DNA of 64,000 nt from Chryseobacterium sp. 6424 (lineage in GTDB: Bacteria; Bacteroidota; Bacteroidia; Flavobacteriales; Weeksellaceae). Positions 47,953-57,127 of this stretch are shown here, piece after piece. A program made the position numbers and the translations under genes. The notes under the pieces are model-generated. The model searched no databases and was not told the DNA's origin. It was given only the letters and a program-made list of their open reading frames with translations. Every line of letters begins with the position of its first letter. The first letter of the stretch is position 1. The DNA lies in assembly GCF_003692615.1 (NCBI RefSeq), contig NZ_CP023540.1:434001-498000 (forward strand), in the 5' to 3' direction.

Positions 47953-49421
47953 GACAAGTAAAAACACAAAGTTTAAGGTCGAATTATATTCTTAGTGCGG
48001 TTAGAATTTTTAGCAGTGCATTGATAGGAATAGGAATGATGCCATATACTAATAGGATTCTCGGAGTTGAAGTTATTGGTAAATATGAGTATACATTAAG
48101 TATCGTTAATTATTTAATTTTATTCTCTGCTTTGGGAATACCGGTTTATGGGATTAAAGCTATAGCCAGAGTTAGAGATAATGTGGAGGAGAGAACTAAA
48201 GTATTTTTGGAGCTTTTTTTAATTTTGATTATAACGACTTTTTTATCCTATATACTTCTGTTTGGTTTTATAATACATCAGAATTCTCTATCCGCGTATA
48301 AAACGCTGTTTATAATATTAGGAGGACTTATATTACTAAATAATATTGGGAGTGAATGGTATTTTCAGGGAATGGAAAACCAATTATATCTTACTATCCG
48401 GACAGTAATCGTAAGAATAATTGGCTTTTTGCTCATTATTTTTTTAGTAAAAAGTCCGAAAGATGAAGTGGTTTTTGTAGCGATAATGCTTTTTATCTTA
48501 GGCGGAGCTAATATTCTTAATATCTTTTATCTGTTCAGGGCACTTAATATTAGACCAGAGTTATTTCGCCATTTAAATATCCGGCGGCATATGACTCCTA
48601 TATTTACTATTTTTTTTGCAGCGGTTTCCATTAATATTTATCTTCATCTTGATAAGATCCTCATCGGTACATTAAAGGGAAACAGTAGTGTCGCATATTA
48701 TACTGTGGCTAATAAAATCGTCCGCTTTGTGATTGAACTTATAACGATGATTGGTATAGTTATGCTTCCTAGGCTTTCTACGCTTTTTGTGAATGACATT
48801 GGCTCTTATAAAAAATATGTTCTTAAAGCGATGTATTTAATAATGTTAGTTGCTTTACCATTCAGTATTTACCTGTCACTTTTTGCTCATGAAATTATTG
48901 AAATAGTTGGAGGTGATAGTTTCCGCCCTTCTGCGCTGGCTATGCAAATCCTTTCTCCGCTTTGTTTTATCGTGGGTATTGCTTATTTCTGTGGTTATCT
49001 TATTCTTTATACCCAAAATAAAGAGAAAATTTACACCATTGCGGTAGCAATCTCCGCGGTGTTCAGCGTAATTGTGAATTATCAAGCTATCAAACATTTT
49101 GATTTTTTAGGGGCTGCAGTAGTAGCTGTTCTTTCTGAATTACTTTCTGTTTTAATAATGGTTATATTTATGAAAAGATCTGTATTATATATTAATATAT
49201 GGACTTCAAATTTCCATAAAATACTTAGTGTAAATTTTATTATGCTGGTTGTTTCTGTATCTTATTACTTTTTATATAAAGGAGAAATAGACATGTATCT
49301 TTTTATTGTGACATCTGGTGGTTTTTTTGTTTTGTATTTGTCACTTTTGCTATTAATAAAGGAAAAAACTATGCAGCAGCAAATAGGAATGATTTTGAAA
49401 ACCATTGGTTATGGGAAGTAA
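47949..49421 (+). CDS. Wzx-type flippase
   Basis: Moves undecaprenyl-linked repeat units across the inner membrane, 490 residues with about 12-14 hydrophobic segments. Near the start [25 protein letters not shown] is the typical first region of the polysaccharide transporter family. The start is GTG at 47949, overlapping the kinase stop as GTGA, which suggests coupled translation. From here to about 53.5 kb the DNA is markedly AT-richer than the flanks. Confidence 0.88.
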   Translation: MRQVKTQSLRSNYILSAVRIFSSALIGIGMMPYTNRILGVEVIGKYEYTLSIVNYLILFSALGIPVYGIKAIARVRDNVEERTKVFLELFLILIITTFLSYILLFGFIIHQNSLSAYKTLFIILGGLILLNNIGSEWYFQGMENQLYLTIRTVIVRIIGFLLIIFLVKSPKDEVVFVAIMLFILGGANILNIFYLFRALNIRPELFRHLNIRRHMTPIFTIFFAAVSINIYLHLDKILIGTLKGNSSVAYYTVANKIVRFVIELITMIGIVMLPRLSTLFVNDIGSYKKYVLKAMYLIMLVALPFSIYLSLFAHEIIEIVGGDSFRPSALAMQILSPLCFIVGIAYFCGYLILYTQNKEKIYTIAVAISAVFSVIVNYQAIKHFDFLGAAVVAVLSELLSVLIMVIFMKRSVLYINIWTSNFHKILSVNFIMLVVSVSYYFLYKGEIDMYLFIVTSGGFFVLYLSLLLLIKEKTMQQQIGMILKTIGYGK

Positions 49422-50292
49422 GGAGCTAAGTATTATAATTGTGACCTACAACTCTTCGGAAGTTCTAAGGGAGGCACTGAATAGTATCATACAATATAAT
49501 GACTGTGGTAATAATATTGAGGTGGTGGTTGTTGATAATGCAAGTAAAGATGTTGCAACTACCGAGGTTCTCGTATACAATTTTCCTTTGCCTATTAAAT
49601 TTATTAAACTGCCAGAAAATAAGGGATATGGATTCGGGAATAATGTAGGCATTCAGCATTCTTCTTCGCCAATAATTCTAATAATGAATCCGGACGTAAC
49701 ACTTTATAAACCAGTTTTCAACATCATATGTAAATCGTTTAAGGAAAATCCTGCATTAGGTATATTAGGAATGCAGCAGTATGAAAATATTGCTGGTCAG
49801 AAAAATCCGTCTTATATAATTTCTTCACATAGTATTTTAAAGTTGGTTCTTCATAAGTTTGCAGTGTATTTTAATTATTATACTTCAGTTCTTTTCTGTT
49901 TCAGCGGGGCATGTTTTGCAGTACGGAAAGAAGCTTTTTTAGAAGCTGGCGGATATAACGAAGAAATTTTCCTATATGGTGAGGAATCAGACCTTCAGTA
50001 TCGTTTGAAAAAGAAATCTAAAAAGAATAAGATTAAATTTGCTAAATCGTTAGGGTATATTCATAAAATGCATGATCGTAACTTGAGTATAGAGTTACAT
50101 CTTGAAGGTGTAAAGTCTTTTCTGATTATTGCACAAAACAGAGGGATAAGTCACAGCAAAATGATTAACCAGATTTCACGATACTATAAATTTCTGTATT
50201 TATATAATTCATTGCGGAAAACAGAAGCTGCTACATTTTACAGAAGGATGATTATTGAAATTGAAAAATTAAAAAATCTACATGAATTATAA
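49411..50292 (+). CDS. Family 2 glycosyltransferase
   Basis: A 293-residue GT-A type transferase from the ATG at 49411, overlapping the flippase by 11 bp. It has IIIVTYNSSEVLREALNSI, the nucleotide-binding VVVDNASKD, an NPDV metal-binding motif (DxD equivalent) in IIMNPDVTLYKP, and EEIFLYGEESDLQYRLK in the acceptor region. It is closest in style to rhamnosyltransferase-like enzymes; donor and acceptor are unknown. Confidence 0.88.
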   Translation: MGSKELSIIIVTYNSSEVLREALNSIIQYNDCGNNIEVVVVDNASKDVATTEVLVYNFPLPIKFIKLPENKGYGFGNNVGIQHSSSPIILIMNPDVTLYKPVFNIICKSFKENPALGILGMQQYENIAGQKNPSYIISSHSILKLVLHKFAVYFNYYTSVLFCFSGACFAVRKEAFLEAGGYNEEIFLYGEESDLQYRLKKKSKKNKIKFAKSLGYIHKMHDRNLSIELHLEGVKSFLIIAQNRGISHSKMINQISRYYKFLYLYNSLRKTEAATFYRRMIIEIEKLKNLHEL

Positions 50293-51358
50293 ATTCAGTT
50301 TTATAGACCTGTGGCCATACTTAATAATTAGTATGGTTTTTTTACTGTGCATACCTTATGTAAAGCGCAATAAAAGTAATTCAATCCTGATTTTTTATAT
50401 GCTTTTAGTATTTACAATTTTTAGGTACAATGTAGGATGGGATTATGAAATGTATGTACAGGATATTAAATATAATAATCTAGATCGGTATGAAATATTA
50501 AGTAAACTTATCTTTAGCTTTACATATCATATTGGTTTTTATCCGGCGGCATTTATTATTTTCGGCTTTCTCATCCTATTTCTGACTAAAAAAATTATTG
50601 ACCAATATTCAGTTAATACCTTACTGTCTTGGGCTATATTTTATTCATATCCACAATTCTTTTTTGCATCATTATCGACCCTTAGACAGTCGCTAGCTGG
50701 CGCTTTAATTTTTTACTCCTACAAATTCTGCGTAGAAAAAAAAATAGTGCCTTTCCTGATCTCCATAGGCCTTGCTAGCATGTTTCACAGTTCAGGCTTG
50801 CTGGGAATAATTCTTTATCCTCTAGTCAATATGAAGTCTGGTAAGACCTTAAATATTGTTTTATTTGCCTCTTCTTTTTTCATCTCAGAGATGGTGCAGA
50901 ATTTTGTTTTCCCGTTGATTGCGTCACAAAATTTTAATGAACAAGTAAAGTTTTATATAGAGATGAATTCTAAAGCACCAACTTTGCTTCCCATCATTAT
51001 CTATACTATTTGTATTTTTAATATCTTCTTTTACAAAAAACTTATAGATCTCAATCCAGCGAATAAAAATTATATATTTATTACTACAGTCGGTGGTGCA
51101 TTATATAATATTCTCTTATTTGAGCCTAATAGTGCCTTGCGAATCAGTAGCTTCTTCCTTATCTTCTGGGTATTTATCTTTCCTTATTACGGATTTCTGA
51201 TTAATAAAAAAGTCTATAAATTAAATAGTGCTATATTAGTTCTTCTTTGGTTTGCTATATCTTATTCTTTTTTAACAATATATATTATTAACTATGGAAA
51301 TAAAATAATCGAGAAAATTTCTTTCTTACCATATAAATTCTGGTTTAATAATCTATAG
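50282..51358 (+). CDS. EpsG/Wzy-like polysaccharide polymerase
   Basis: A 358-residue membrane protein with about ten hydrophobic segments. RYNVGWDYEMYVQDI (about 49-63) and the later FASLSTLRQSLAGALIFYSY match the EpsG family. This family polymerises repeat units at the periplasmic face. Its start overlaps the previous gene by 11 bp. Very AT-rich. Confidence 0.82.
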   Translation: MNYKFSFIDLWPYLIISMVFLLCIPYVKRNKSNSILIFYMLLVFTIFRYNVGWDYEMYVQDIKYNNLDRYEILSKLIFSFTYHIGFYPAAFIIFGFLILFLTKKIIDQYSVNTLLSWAIFYSYPQFFFASLSTLRQSLAGALIFYSYKFCVEKKIVPFLISIGLASMFHSSGLLGIILYPLVNMKSGKTLNIVLFASSFFISEMVQNFVFPLIASQNFNEQVKFYIEMNSKAPTLLPIIIYTICIFNIFFYKKLIDLNPANKNYIFITTVGGALYNILLFEPNSALRISSFFLIFWVFIFPYYGFLINKKVYKLNSAILVLLWFAISYSFLTIYIINYGNKIIEKISFLPYKFWFNNL

Positions 51359-51360
51359 CA

Positions 51361-52383
51361 ATGATTTACAATAAAATAATAATTACCAATCTTCCGGCTT
51401 TCTATAAAATCAATTTATTCAATAAAATTGCCGAAAAGGAAAAGATATTCGTTGTTTTTACAGGGAGAACTGCCGAATTAAGGAACAATGACTTCTTTAA
51501 AAAAGAATTGATCAGGTTTAACTATATCGATTTGAGAGATAAGTCAAAAATTCGGCGTCATTTATTTCTTTTAAAGTTGTTTTATACAGTAAATTACAAA
51601 GAACTGATATTAGGAGGTTGGGACGAATCTCTACTGTGGATGGCAGCATTTATTAGTCCTAAAAAGAAAAATTCGGTACTTGTGGAATCGAGTATCTACG
51701 AATCCAAGACAAAGGGGGTAAAGGGAAAGATTAAAAGTTTTTTTTTGAAAAGAGCACACTGTGCGTATGTCTCGGGAAGGTCACAAATACAGTTGCTAAA
51801 AGCATTGGGATTTAGTGGTGCAATAAAAAAAACTAAAGGCGTAGGCTTATTTAATATTCAGCCACAGCCATCTTTTGAGAGAAGAGAAATGGTAAAGAAT
51901 TTTTTATATGTAGGAAGGCTGTCTCCTGAAAAAAATTTACCGGATCTGATAAGGTGTTTTAATGAACTGCCAAATTTAAATTTACATATCGTAGGTTTCG
52001 GGCCATTAGACAAAGACTTAAAGGCTATAGCGCTTCAGAATATTAAATTTCATGGTTCCGTTAACAACCAACAACTACACTTATATTATCAAGACTTTGA
52101 TGTCTTTATTTTACCGTCAACATCAGAAGTCTGGGGACTGGTGGTAGAGGAAGCCCTTAATAATGGAATGCCGGTAATAGTTAGCAACAAAGTGGGTTGT
52201 GTTGAAGAAGTTGTAATAGATCATTATAATGGTTTGGTTTTCAATGTTGATGTGAAGTATAGCCTTCAGGATACTATATTACAGATGACTGAACTTAATA
52301 TATACAATAGGCTTAGGTATAATATTTCAACTATGGATTTTTCTAAAATAGCTACTGAGCAGGTAAAAGTCTATACCGAATGA
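51361..52383 (+). CDS. Family 4 glycosyltransferase
   Basis: A 340-residue GT-B fold transferase. The C-terminal half has YVGRLSPEKNLPDLIRCF, NLHIVGFGPLDKDL and the retaining motif STSEVWGLVVEEALNNGMPVI, and the N-terminal half has SVLVESSIYES. The linkage made is unknown. It shares an ATGA junction with the next gene. Confidence 0.88.
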   Translation: MIYNKIIITNLPAFYKINLFNKIAEKEKIFVVFTGRTAELRNNDFFKKELIRFNYIDLRDKSKIRRHLFLLKLFYTVNYKELILGGWDESLLWMAAFISPKKKNSVLVESSIYESKTKGVKGKIKSFFLKRAHCAYVSGRSQIQLLKALGFSGAIKKTKGVGLFNIQPQPSFERREMVKNFLYVGRLSPEKNLPDLIRCFNELPNLNLHIVGFGPLDKDLKAIALQNIKFHGSVNNQQLHLYYQDFDVFILPSTSEVWGLVVEEALNNGMPVIVSNKVGCVEEVVIDHYNGLVFNVDVKYSLQDTILQMTELNIYNRLRYNISTMDFSKIATEQVKVYTE

Positions 52384-53507
52384 AATTGATTATTGACAAT
52401 TCAAATCTTTTTGCTGGTGGAGGACTACAAGTGGCAGCATCATTTATTAAAGATTTAAAGAAATTGAATCTAAAACATGAATTCCATATCATACAATCCG
52501 TCAATTCAGCGAGTGTAATTGGTCACGAAGTGTTTCCTGATAATTTTAGATTTTATTATTTAAGTAATTCTGAAGAAAAGTCTAAAATTAGACGAATCAA
52601 AAGTGTTCGAAAAATAGAAGACACCATACAACCAAATTGTATTTTTACTCTTTTTGGACCATCATATCATAAAAGTAAATTTCCGAAATTAGTTGGTTTT
52701 GCCATACCATATATAATTTATTCCGACTCGCCTTTTTTCAAGCAGATTAACTTTAAAGAAAAAATTCATTATAAGTTGCTGTCAATTATTAAAACATATA
52801 GCTTTAAAAAATATTCTGATGCACTGATATTCGAAACTGAAAATGCACGCAGAATTTTTGTAGAACGGAAGAAGTTTTATAAGGATACTTTTACAGTAGG
52901 AAATACGCTTAATGAAATTTTCCTGACACCAAATAAATGGGTCGATATAGAAAATATTCCTACAAACACTCATAATATTTTATTTTTAACGGCCAATTAC
53001 CCACATAAAAACATGGCAATTGTCCCTGAAATAATCCGCCTTCTCATAGAAAAATTTTCACTGAAGGATTTCAAATTTTTAATTACTTTAGATAAAAGTG
53101 ACCTGAATTTTCCTGAAAAGTATAATGAAAATGTTGAATTTTTAGGTAAAGTGGATTTAAGAAAGATTCCGTCGTTATATGAAAAATCAGAAATAATATT
53201 CATACCGACTTTATTAGAAGTGTTCTCAGCTACGTATCTTGAAGCGATGTATATGAGAAAGCCAATAGTTGCCTCGGATTTGGGCTTTTCTCGTGATATT
53301 TGTAGTGATTCTGCTTACTTTTGTAATCCAATAAATGCTGAATCTTATGCTGATGCGATCTATAGATTGATTAGTGACAAAAACCTCTGCAATCAACTAG
53401 TAGAACGTGGTATACAGAATCTCAAACGATTTGGTTCAAGTATGGACAGAACTCGAAAATACCTATCTTTAATGGAAAATATATATGAGAATGCAAATCA
53501 AAAATAA
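52380..53507 (+). CDS. Family 4 glycosyltransferase
   Basis: A 375-residue GT-B transferase starting ATGAAATTG, overlapping the preceding stop by 4 bp. It has the N-terminal DNSNLFAGGGLQVAASFIKD, the C-terminal LFLTANYPHKNMAIVPEIIR and the donor-binding FIPTLLEVFSATYLEAMYMRKP. Its role in the repeat unit cannot be deduced. Its end overlaps capE by 17 bp. Confidence 0.87.
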   Translation: MKLIIDNSNLFAGGGLQVAASFIKDLKKLNLKHEFHIIQSVNSASVIGHEVFPDNFRFYYLSNSEEKSKIRRIKSVRKIEDTIQPNCIFTLFGPSYHKSKFPKLVGFAIPYIIYSDSPFFKQINFKEKIHYKLLSIIKTYSFKKYSDALIFETENARRIFVERKKFYKDTFTVGNTLNEIFLTPNKWVDIENIPTNTHNILFLTANYPHKNMAIVPEIIRLLIEKFSLKDFKFLITLDKSDLNFPEKYNENVEFLGKVDLRKIPSLYEKSEIIFIPTLLEVFSATYLEAMYMRKPIVASDLGFSRDICSDSAYFCNPINAESYADAIYRLISDKNLCNQLVERGIQNLKRFGSSMDRTRKYLSLMENIYENANQK

Positions 53508-54525
53508 AACCCTCCTCATCACCGGTGGTACCGGTTCATTCGGAACCGCCGTTCTGAATCGTTTTCTCGAAACTGACCATTTCAGTGAAATCCGCATCTT
53601 TTCCCGGGACGAGAAGAAGCAGGATGATATGCGGGTACAGTATAAAAACGATAAAATTAAATACTATATCGGCGATGTACGCGATTATTCAAGTGTAGAA
53701 CCGGCCATGCGTGGCGTGGATTACGTCTTCCATGCCGCAGCCCTGAAGCAGGTGCCATCTTGTGAATTCTTCCCCATGCAGGCCGTGCGCACCAATGTGG
53801 AAGGTACCCAGAATGTCATTCGCGCCGCCGCTTTCAATAAAGTAAAGAAGGTGATCTGCTTAAGTACCGACAAAGCCGCATATCCTATCAACGCGATGGG
53901 GATTTCAAAAGCCATGATGGAGAAAGTAGCCGTAGCCGAATCCAGAAGTTTGACAGAAACGGTGGTTTGTCTCACGCGTTATGGTAACGTAATGGCATCC
54001 CGTGGCTCCGTAATCCCTTTATTTCTGAATCAGATTAAAAAAGGCGAGAAAATCACCATTACCGATCCGAACATGTCAAGGTTTTTCATGTCGCTGGATG
54101 ATGCGGTAGATCTTGTTTTGTTCGCGTTTGAAAATGCCAACCCTGGCGACCTGTTCGTCAACAAAGCACCGGCAGGCAAAATCGGTGACCTGGCGCAGGC
54201 ACTTATAGAACTTACCGGTAAGGAGGTTCCCGTTAAAGTCATCGGTACCCGCCATGGCGAAAAACTCTACGAAACGCTTTGCACGCGAGAAGAAATGCTT
54301 CATGCCGAAGATATGGGCGATTTCTACCGAATCCCTGCGGACAACCGGGATTTGAATTACGCAAAATATTTCTCTGAAGGTGAACGGGATATTTCTAAAA
54401 TTGAAGACTACCATTCCCACAATACAGAACAGCAGGGTGTGGAAGGATTGAAAAAGTTGATTTCTACATTGCCACTCATCCGTAAAGAAGTTTTTGGAGA
54501 AGACGTGCAGCAGTATCCTTATTAG
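53491..54525 (+). CDS. capE: UDP-GlcNAc 4,6-dehydratase/5-epimerase CapE/FnlA/WbjB
   Basis: First enzyme of UDP-L-FucNAc synthesis. 344 residues from the ATG at 53491 (MQIKNKTLLITGGTGSFG); six bases upstream is another ATG. Signatures are IFSRDEKKQDDMRVQY, FHAAALKQVPSCEFFP, CLSTDKAAYPINAMGISKAM, ITDPNMSRFFMSLDDAVDL and IGTRHGEKLYETL. The usual YxxxK is MGISK, with Met in place of Tyr, as in characterised CapE enzymes. The codon use is less AT-rich than the genes before it. CapF and CapG follow, interrupted by other genes. Confidence 0.94.
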   Translation: MQIKNKTLLITGGTGSFGTAVLNRFLETDHFSEIRIFSRDEKKQDDMRVQYKNDKIKYYIGDVRDYSSVEPAMRGVDYVFHAAALKQVPSCEFFPMQAVRTNVEGTQNVIRAAAFNKVKKVICLSTDKAAYPINAMGISKAMMEKVAVAESRSLTETVVCLTRYGNVMASRGSVIPLFLNQIKKGEKITITDPNMSRFFMSLDDAVDLVLFAFENANPGDLFVNKAPAGKIGDLAQALIELTGKEVPVKVIGTRHGEKLYETLCTREEMLHAEDMGDFYRIPADNRDLNYAKYFSEGERDISKIEDYHSHNTEQQGVEGLKKLISTLPLIRKEVFGEDVQQYPY

Positions 54526-54527
54526 GG

Positions 54528-54548
54528 ACTGGTAATTAGGAGTTTAAA
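54528..54548. repeat. Upstream heptad-like remnant of the first four-helix-bundle element
   Basis: actggta, attagga, gtttaaa can be read in 7-bp steps just after capE and end at the first base of the four-helix-bundle start codon. Alone this is weak; it gains weight from the clear array on the other side of the gene. Confidence 0.4.
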
Positions 54549-54908
54549 TGAAGATACATGAGTATTTAGAGGTATGGAAACTGAGTGTTAATTTGGTAAC
54601 TGATTTACAAAGTGACTGCAAGTTTTCCTAAAGAGGAATTGTTTGGTCTTACAAATCAAATTAAAAGAGCTACAGTCTCAATTGCAAGTAATATTGCAGA
54701 AGGTGCAGGTAGAAATTCTGATAAAGAGTTTTTGAGATTTCTGTATATCTCTATGGGAAGTATTCAAGAGTTAGATACGCAATTGTTGATAAGTCTTAAT
54801 CTTAAATTTATTTCAAGTTCCGATTTTGATAAGCTGATTCTTCAGTTAGAACAAATTTTAAAAATGCTTAGTGGACTAATCAAATCTGTAAAATCGAGAA
54901 GAATATAA
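54548..54908 (+). pseudogene. Frameshifted four-helix-bundle protein gene (S23/Avd-like)
   Basis: The ATG at 54548 opens MKIHEYLEVWKLSVNLVTDL, which then runs out of frame near 54600 and stops at 54629. The expected continuation (TASFPKEELFGLTNQIKRAT) is found in another frame from 54612 to 54908. Adding 2 bp near 54606 restores one 120-residue protein, exactly the size of the intact paralogue at 56690. Both are members of the four-helix-bundle family once named for 23S rRNA intervening sequences, with the core FPKEELFGL and NIAEGAGRNSDKEF. Without the 2 bp only the 98-residue C-terminal part from the GTG at 54612 could be made. Inserted between capE and the cupin gene. Confidence 0.8.
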
Positions 54909-55351
54909 TGGCTAATCATAAAGACCAAGTCACAAGTAACCAATCACTAATCACAGGTTGTAAACATGAAGACGAAAGAGGTATAATCACCTACAACAAT
55001 GACTTCAATGCTTCAGAGATCAAACGTATCTATACCATTCAAAATCATTCTACCGACTTTGTTCGGGGATGGCAGGGGCATAAAATTGAACAGCGGTGGT
55101 TTGCCTGTATGAAAGGAAGCTTCGATATCTCTGTAATTGAAGTGGATGATTTTGAACAACCTTCTAAAGATTTAAAAATTAAGAAATATACCTTAACGGA
55201 TGAAATACTGACGTACCTGCATGTTCCGGCAGGCTGTATTACCGCGATTCAGTCCAGGTCCGCAGGCAGTAAACTGCTGGTGCTCGCAGACTATATGCTG
55301 GGTGAAATTGCTGATGAATACAGATACCCTCCGGATTATTTTATCACGTAA
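54908..55351 (+). CDS. WxcM/FdtA-like cupin sugar isomerase or epimerase
   Basis: A 147-residue single-cupin protein related to sugar 3,4-ketoisomerases (KHEDERGIITYNNDFNASEI, RGWQGHKIEQRWFACMKGSF, YLHVPAGCITAIQS, LADYMLGEIADEYRYPPDYF). Its role in the FucNAc operon is unclear; it may modify another sugar of the repeat unit. The first about 17 residues (ANHKDQVTSNQSLITG) are encoded by a 7-bp repeat array, so the family's original N-terminus was probably replaced. The start overlaps the stop of the four-helix-bundle gene (TAATG). An alternative later start is not obvious. Confidence 0.8.
   Translation: MANHKDQVTSNQSLITGCKHEDERGIITYNNDFNASEIKRIYTIQNHSTDFVRGWQGHKIEQRWFACMKGSFDISVIEVDDFEQPSKDLKIKKYTLTDEILTYLHVPAGCITAIQSRSAGSKLLVLADYMLGEIADEYRYPPDYFIT
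54922..54956. repeat. Heptad repeat inside the 5' end of the cupin gene
   Basis: Five 7-bp units in phase: agaccaa, gtcacaa, gtaacca, atcacta, atcacag. They lie just after the frameshifted four-helix-bundle gene and form coding sequence for the first residues of the cupin protein. Confidence 0.7.
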
Positions 55352-55405
55352 ATTATAAAAGGTATTTTAGCGGCGGATTTAAAAACCCGTATTTAAACTT
55401 TATGT

Positions 55406-56524
55406 ATGAAAAAAATAGGGATTACCGGCCAAAACGGCTTTGTAGGCAGGCATTTATACAATACTTTGGGTTTATCGCCGGAAGAATTTGAACGCATATC
55501 CTTCAGCAGAGATTTTTTTGAAGACGAAACCAGGCTGGATGCGTTTGTCGCCCAGTGTGATGTAATCGTACATCTTGCCGCAATGAACCGGCACGACAGT
55601 GAGCAGCATATCTATGAAACCAATGTTGCCTTGGCGCAGAAACTGGTGGAATCTTTAATAAGAACAGGCTCTAAAGCACATGTGATTATTTCATCCTCAA
55701 CCCAGGAAGAAAAAGACAATCTGTACGGCAGATCGAAAAGAGAAGGGCGAAAAGCTTTGGCGGCATGGGCTCAGGAAAACGGCGGAACTTTTACAGGTTT
55801 GATCATTCCTAATGTATTTGGAGCTTTTGGGAAACCTTTTTACAACTCGTTTATCGCGACTTTCTGTCATCAGCTGACGCATGACGAGATTCCGACAGTA
55901 GCCAATGACGGGGAAGTGAAACTGATTTATGTGCAGGAACTTATAGATGTAATTATTACTGAAATCAGAGCAGGCGAAAGCAAGCCTGAATATGGTATTG
56001 AACCCACTGCCATAAGAAAAGTGTCGGAGGTTCTGGCCTTACTGAATGAATATAAACGCAGATATTTCGATAATGGCGAAATTCCGGTAATACATGATAC
56101 ATTCGGGCATAACCTGTTCAATACCTTCCGTTCATACATCGACCATAAGGATTATTTTCCTGTGAAATTTACCCAGCATACAGATCCGCGCGGAGCCTTT
56201 GTAGAAGTAATCCGGCTGGGCATTGGCGGGCAGTGTTCATTTTCGACCACGGTCCCCGGCATTACCCGCGGCAACCATTTCCACACCCGGAAAATCGAGA
56301 GATTTGCGGTAATCAAAGGAAAAGCTTTGATTCAGTTAAGAAAAATTGACAGTGACGAAGTGCTGGATTTTTATCTGGACGGAACCGAACCTGCCTACGT
56401 AGATATGCCCATCTGGTACACCCACAATATAAAGAACATCGGTGACGAGGAGCTGTATACCATATTTTGGATTAATGAACCTTTTGATCCTGCAGATGCG
56501 GATACGTATTTTTTGGAGGTGTGA
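55406..56524 (+). CDS. capF: Bifunctional epimerase/reductase CapF/FnlB/WbjC
   Basis: Second enzyme of UDP-L-FucNAc synthesis. 372 residues in two parts: an N-terminal NAD(P)-binding reductase (ITGQNGFVGRHL, VIVHLAAMNRHDSE, YGRSKREGR) and a C-terminal cupin that does the 3-epimerisation (from about residue 250: TDPRGAFVEVIR, GNHFHTRKIERFAVIKGKAL, YTHNIKNIGDEELYTIFW). This domain order is that of S. aureus CapF. A heptad array begins 4 bp after the stop. Confidence 0.93.
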   Translation: MKKIGITGQNGFVGRHLYNTLGLSPEEFERISFSRDFFEDETRLDAFVAQCDVIVHLAAMNRHDSEQHIYETNVALAQKLVESLIRTGSKAHVIISSSTQEEKDNLYGRSKREGRKALAAWAQENGGTFTGLIIPNVFGAFGKPFYNSFIATFCHQLTHDEIPTVANDGEVKLIYVQELIDVIITEIRAGESKPEYGIEPTAIRKVSEVLALLNEYKRRYFDNGEIPVIHDTFGHNLFNTFRSYIDHKDYFPVKFTQHTDPRGAFVEVIRLGIGGQCSFSTTVPGITRGNHFHTRKIERFAVIKGKALIQLRKIDSDEVLDFYLDGTEPAYVDMPIWYTHNIKNIGDEELYTIFWINEPFDPADADTYFLEV

Positions 56525-56528
56525 TATA

Positions 56529-56688
56529 GCGGTCAGCGGTCAGCGTTCGGCTGTCGGCTGTCGGCAGTCGGCAGTCGGCAGTGCAAAAAGTTTAATCAGA
56601 AGAGCATTACGCCAGACAGTAACTTAATCAACACTAAAATAGTATAATTACTAGCCGAGAGCCAAATGCTGAAAGCTAAAAGCTAATA
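56529..56688. repeat. Two heptad arrays upstream of the intact four-helix-bundle gene
   Basis: The first array has eight perfect 7-bp steps (56529-56584): gcggtca twice, gcgttcg, gctgtcg twice, gcagtcg twice and gcagtgc. After a 69-bp spacer a second array (56654-56688) reads gccgaga, gccaaat, gctgaaa, gctaaaa, gctaata and ends one base before the four-helix-bundle ATG. All units begin with GC, quite unlike the AT-type units of the other loci, yet the period is the same. Confidence 0.88.
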
Positions 56689-56689
56689 T

Positions 56690-57052
56690 ATGAAAGACTT
56701 CAGACAACTTCAGGTATGGGAAAAGTCGCACCTGCTGGCAAAGGACATGTATAGAACCACTGCGCTATTTCCAAAAGAAGAATTGTTTGGTCTGACTTCG
56801 CAGTTACGACGAGCATCGGTATCTATTCCTACTAATATTGCCGAAGGTTGCGGACGGGGAAGTGATACTGACTTTAAAAGATTTATTCAAATCTCATTTG
56901 GTTCTGCCAGTGAGGTAGAATATTTGATATTATTATCTTATGAATTGGGATTTGTGAAAGAACATGAGTACTTATTGCTTAGTGAACAAATTACCATGAT
57001 TAAAAAAATGCTTGCTAGCCTTATTAATAAACTTAAACAATCTACCAGATAA
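56690..57052 (+). CDS. Four-helix-bundle protein (S23 / Avd-like family), intact
   Basis: A 120-residue helical protein: FRQLQVWEKSHLLAKDMYRT, the core FPKEELFGLTSQLRRASVSI, NIAEGCGRGSDTDFKRF and SASEVEYLILLSYELGF. The family is related to the accessory protein Avd of diversity-generating retroelements and to proteins from rRNA intervening sequences; no reverse transcriptase is present here. Their basic helices suggest nucleic-acid binding, but function is unknown. It separates capF from capG and is bracketed by heptad arrays, as is the frameshifted copy at 54548. Confidence 0.88.
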   Translation: MKDFRQLQVWEKSHLLAKDMYRTTALFPKEELFGLTSQLRRASVSIPTNIAEGCGRGSDTDFKRFIQISFGSASEVEYLILLSYELGFVKEHEYLLLSEQITMIKKMLASLINKLKQSTR

Positions 57053-57092
57053 CTGCTAAATTTGTTTGTAAATGCAGAAGGCCCGGCGGATT

Positions 57093-57120
57093 GCCGACGG
57101 CAGACTGCTGAAAGCCCTAT
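57093..57120. repeat. Heptad array downstream of the four-helix-bundle gene
   Basis: Four steps, gccgacg, gcagact, gctgaaa, gccctat, carry the same GC-type units as the array upstream of the gene (gctgaaa is identical). It ends 7 bp before the capG start codon and is open in frame with capG. Confidence 0.7.
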
Positions 57121-57127
57121 AAAAATT

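Noticed and set aside
54548..57052. Ribosomal S23 genes as part of an rRNA intervening sequence
   Set aside because: No 23S rRNA sequence is nearby; only the family name comes from that setting.
56529..57120. Diversity-generating retroelement around the Avd-like gene
   Set aside because: No reverse transcriptase and no template/variable repeat pair with A-specific changes was found in the window.
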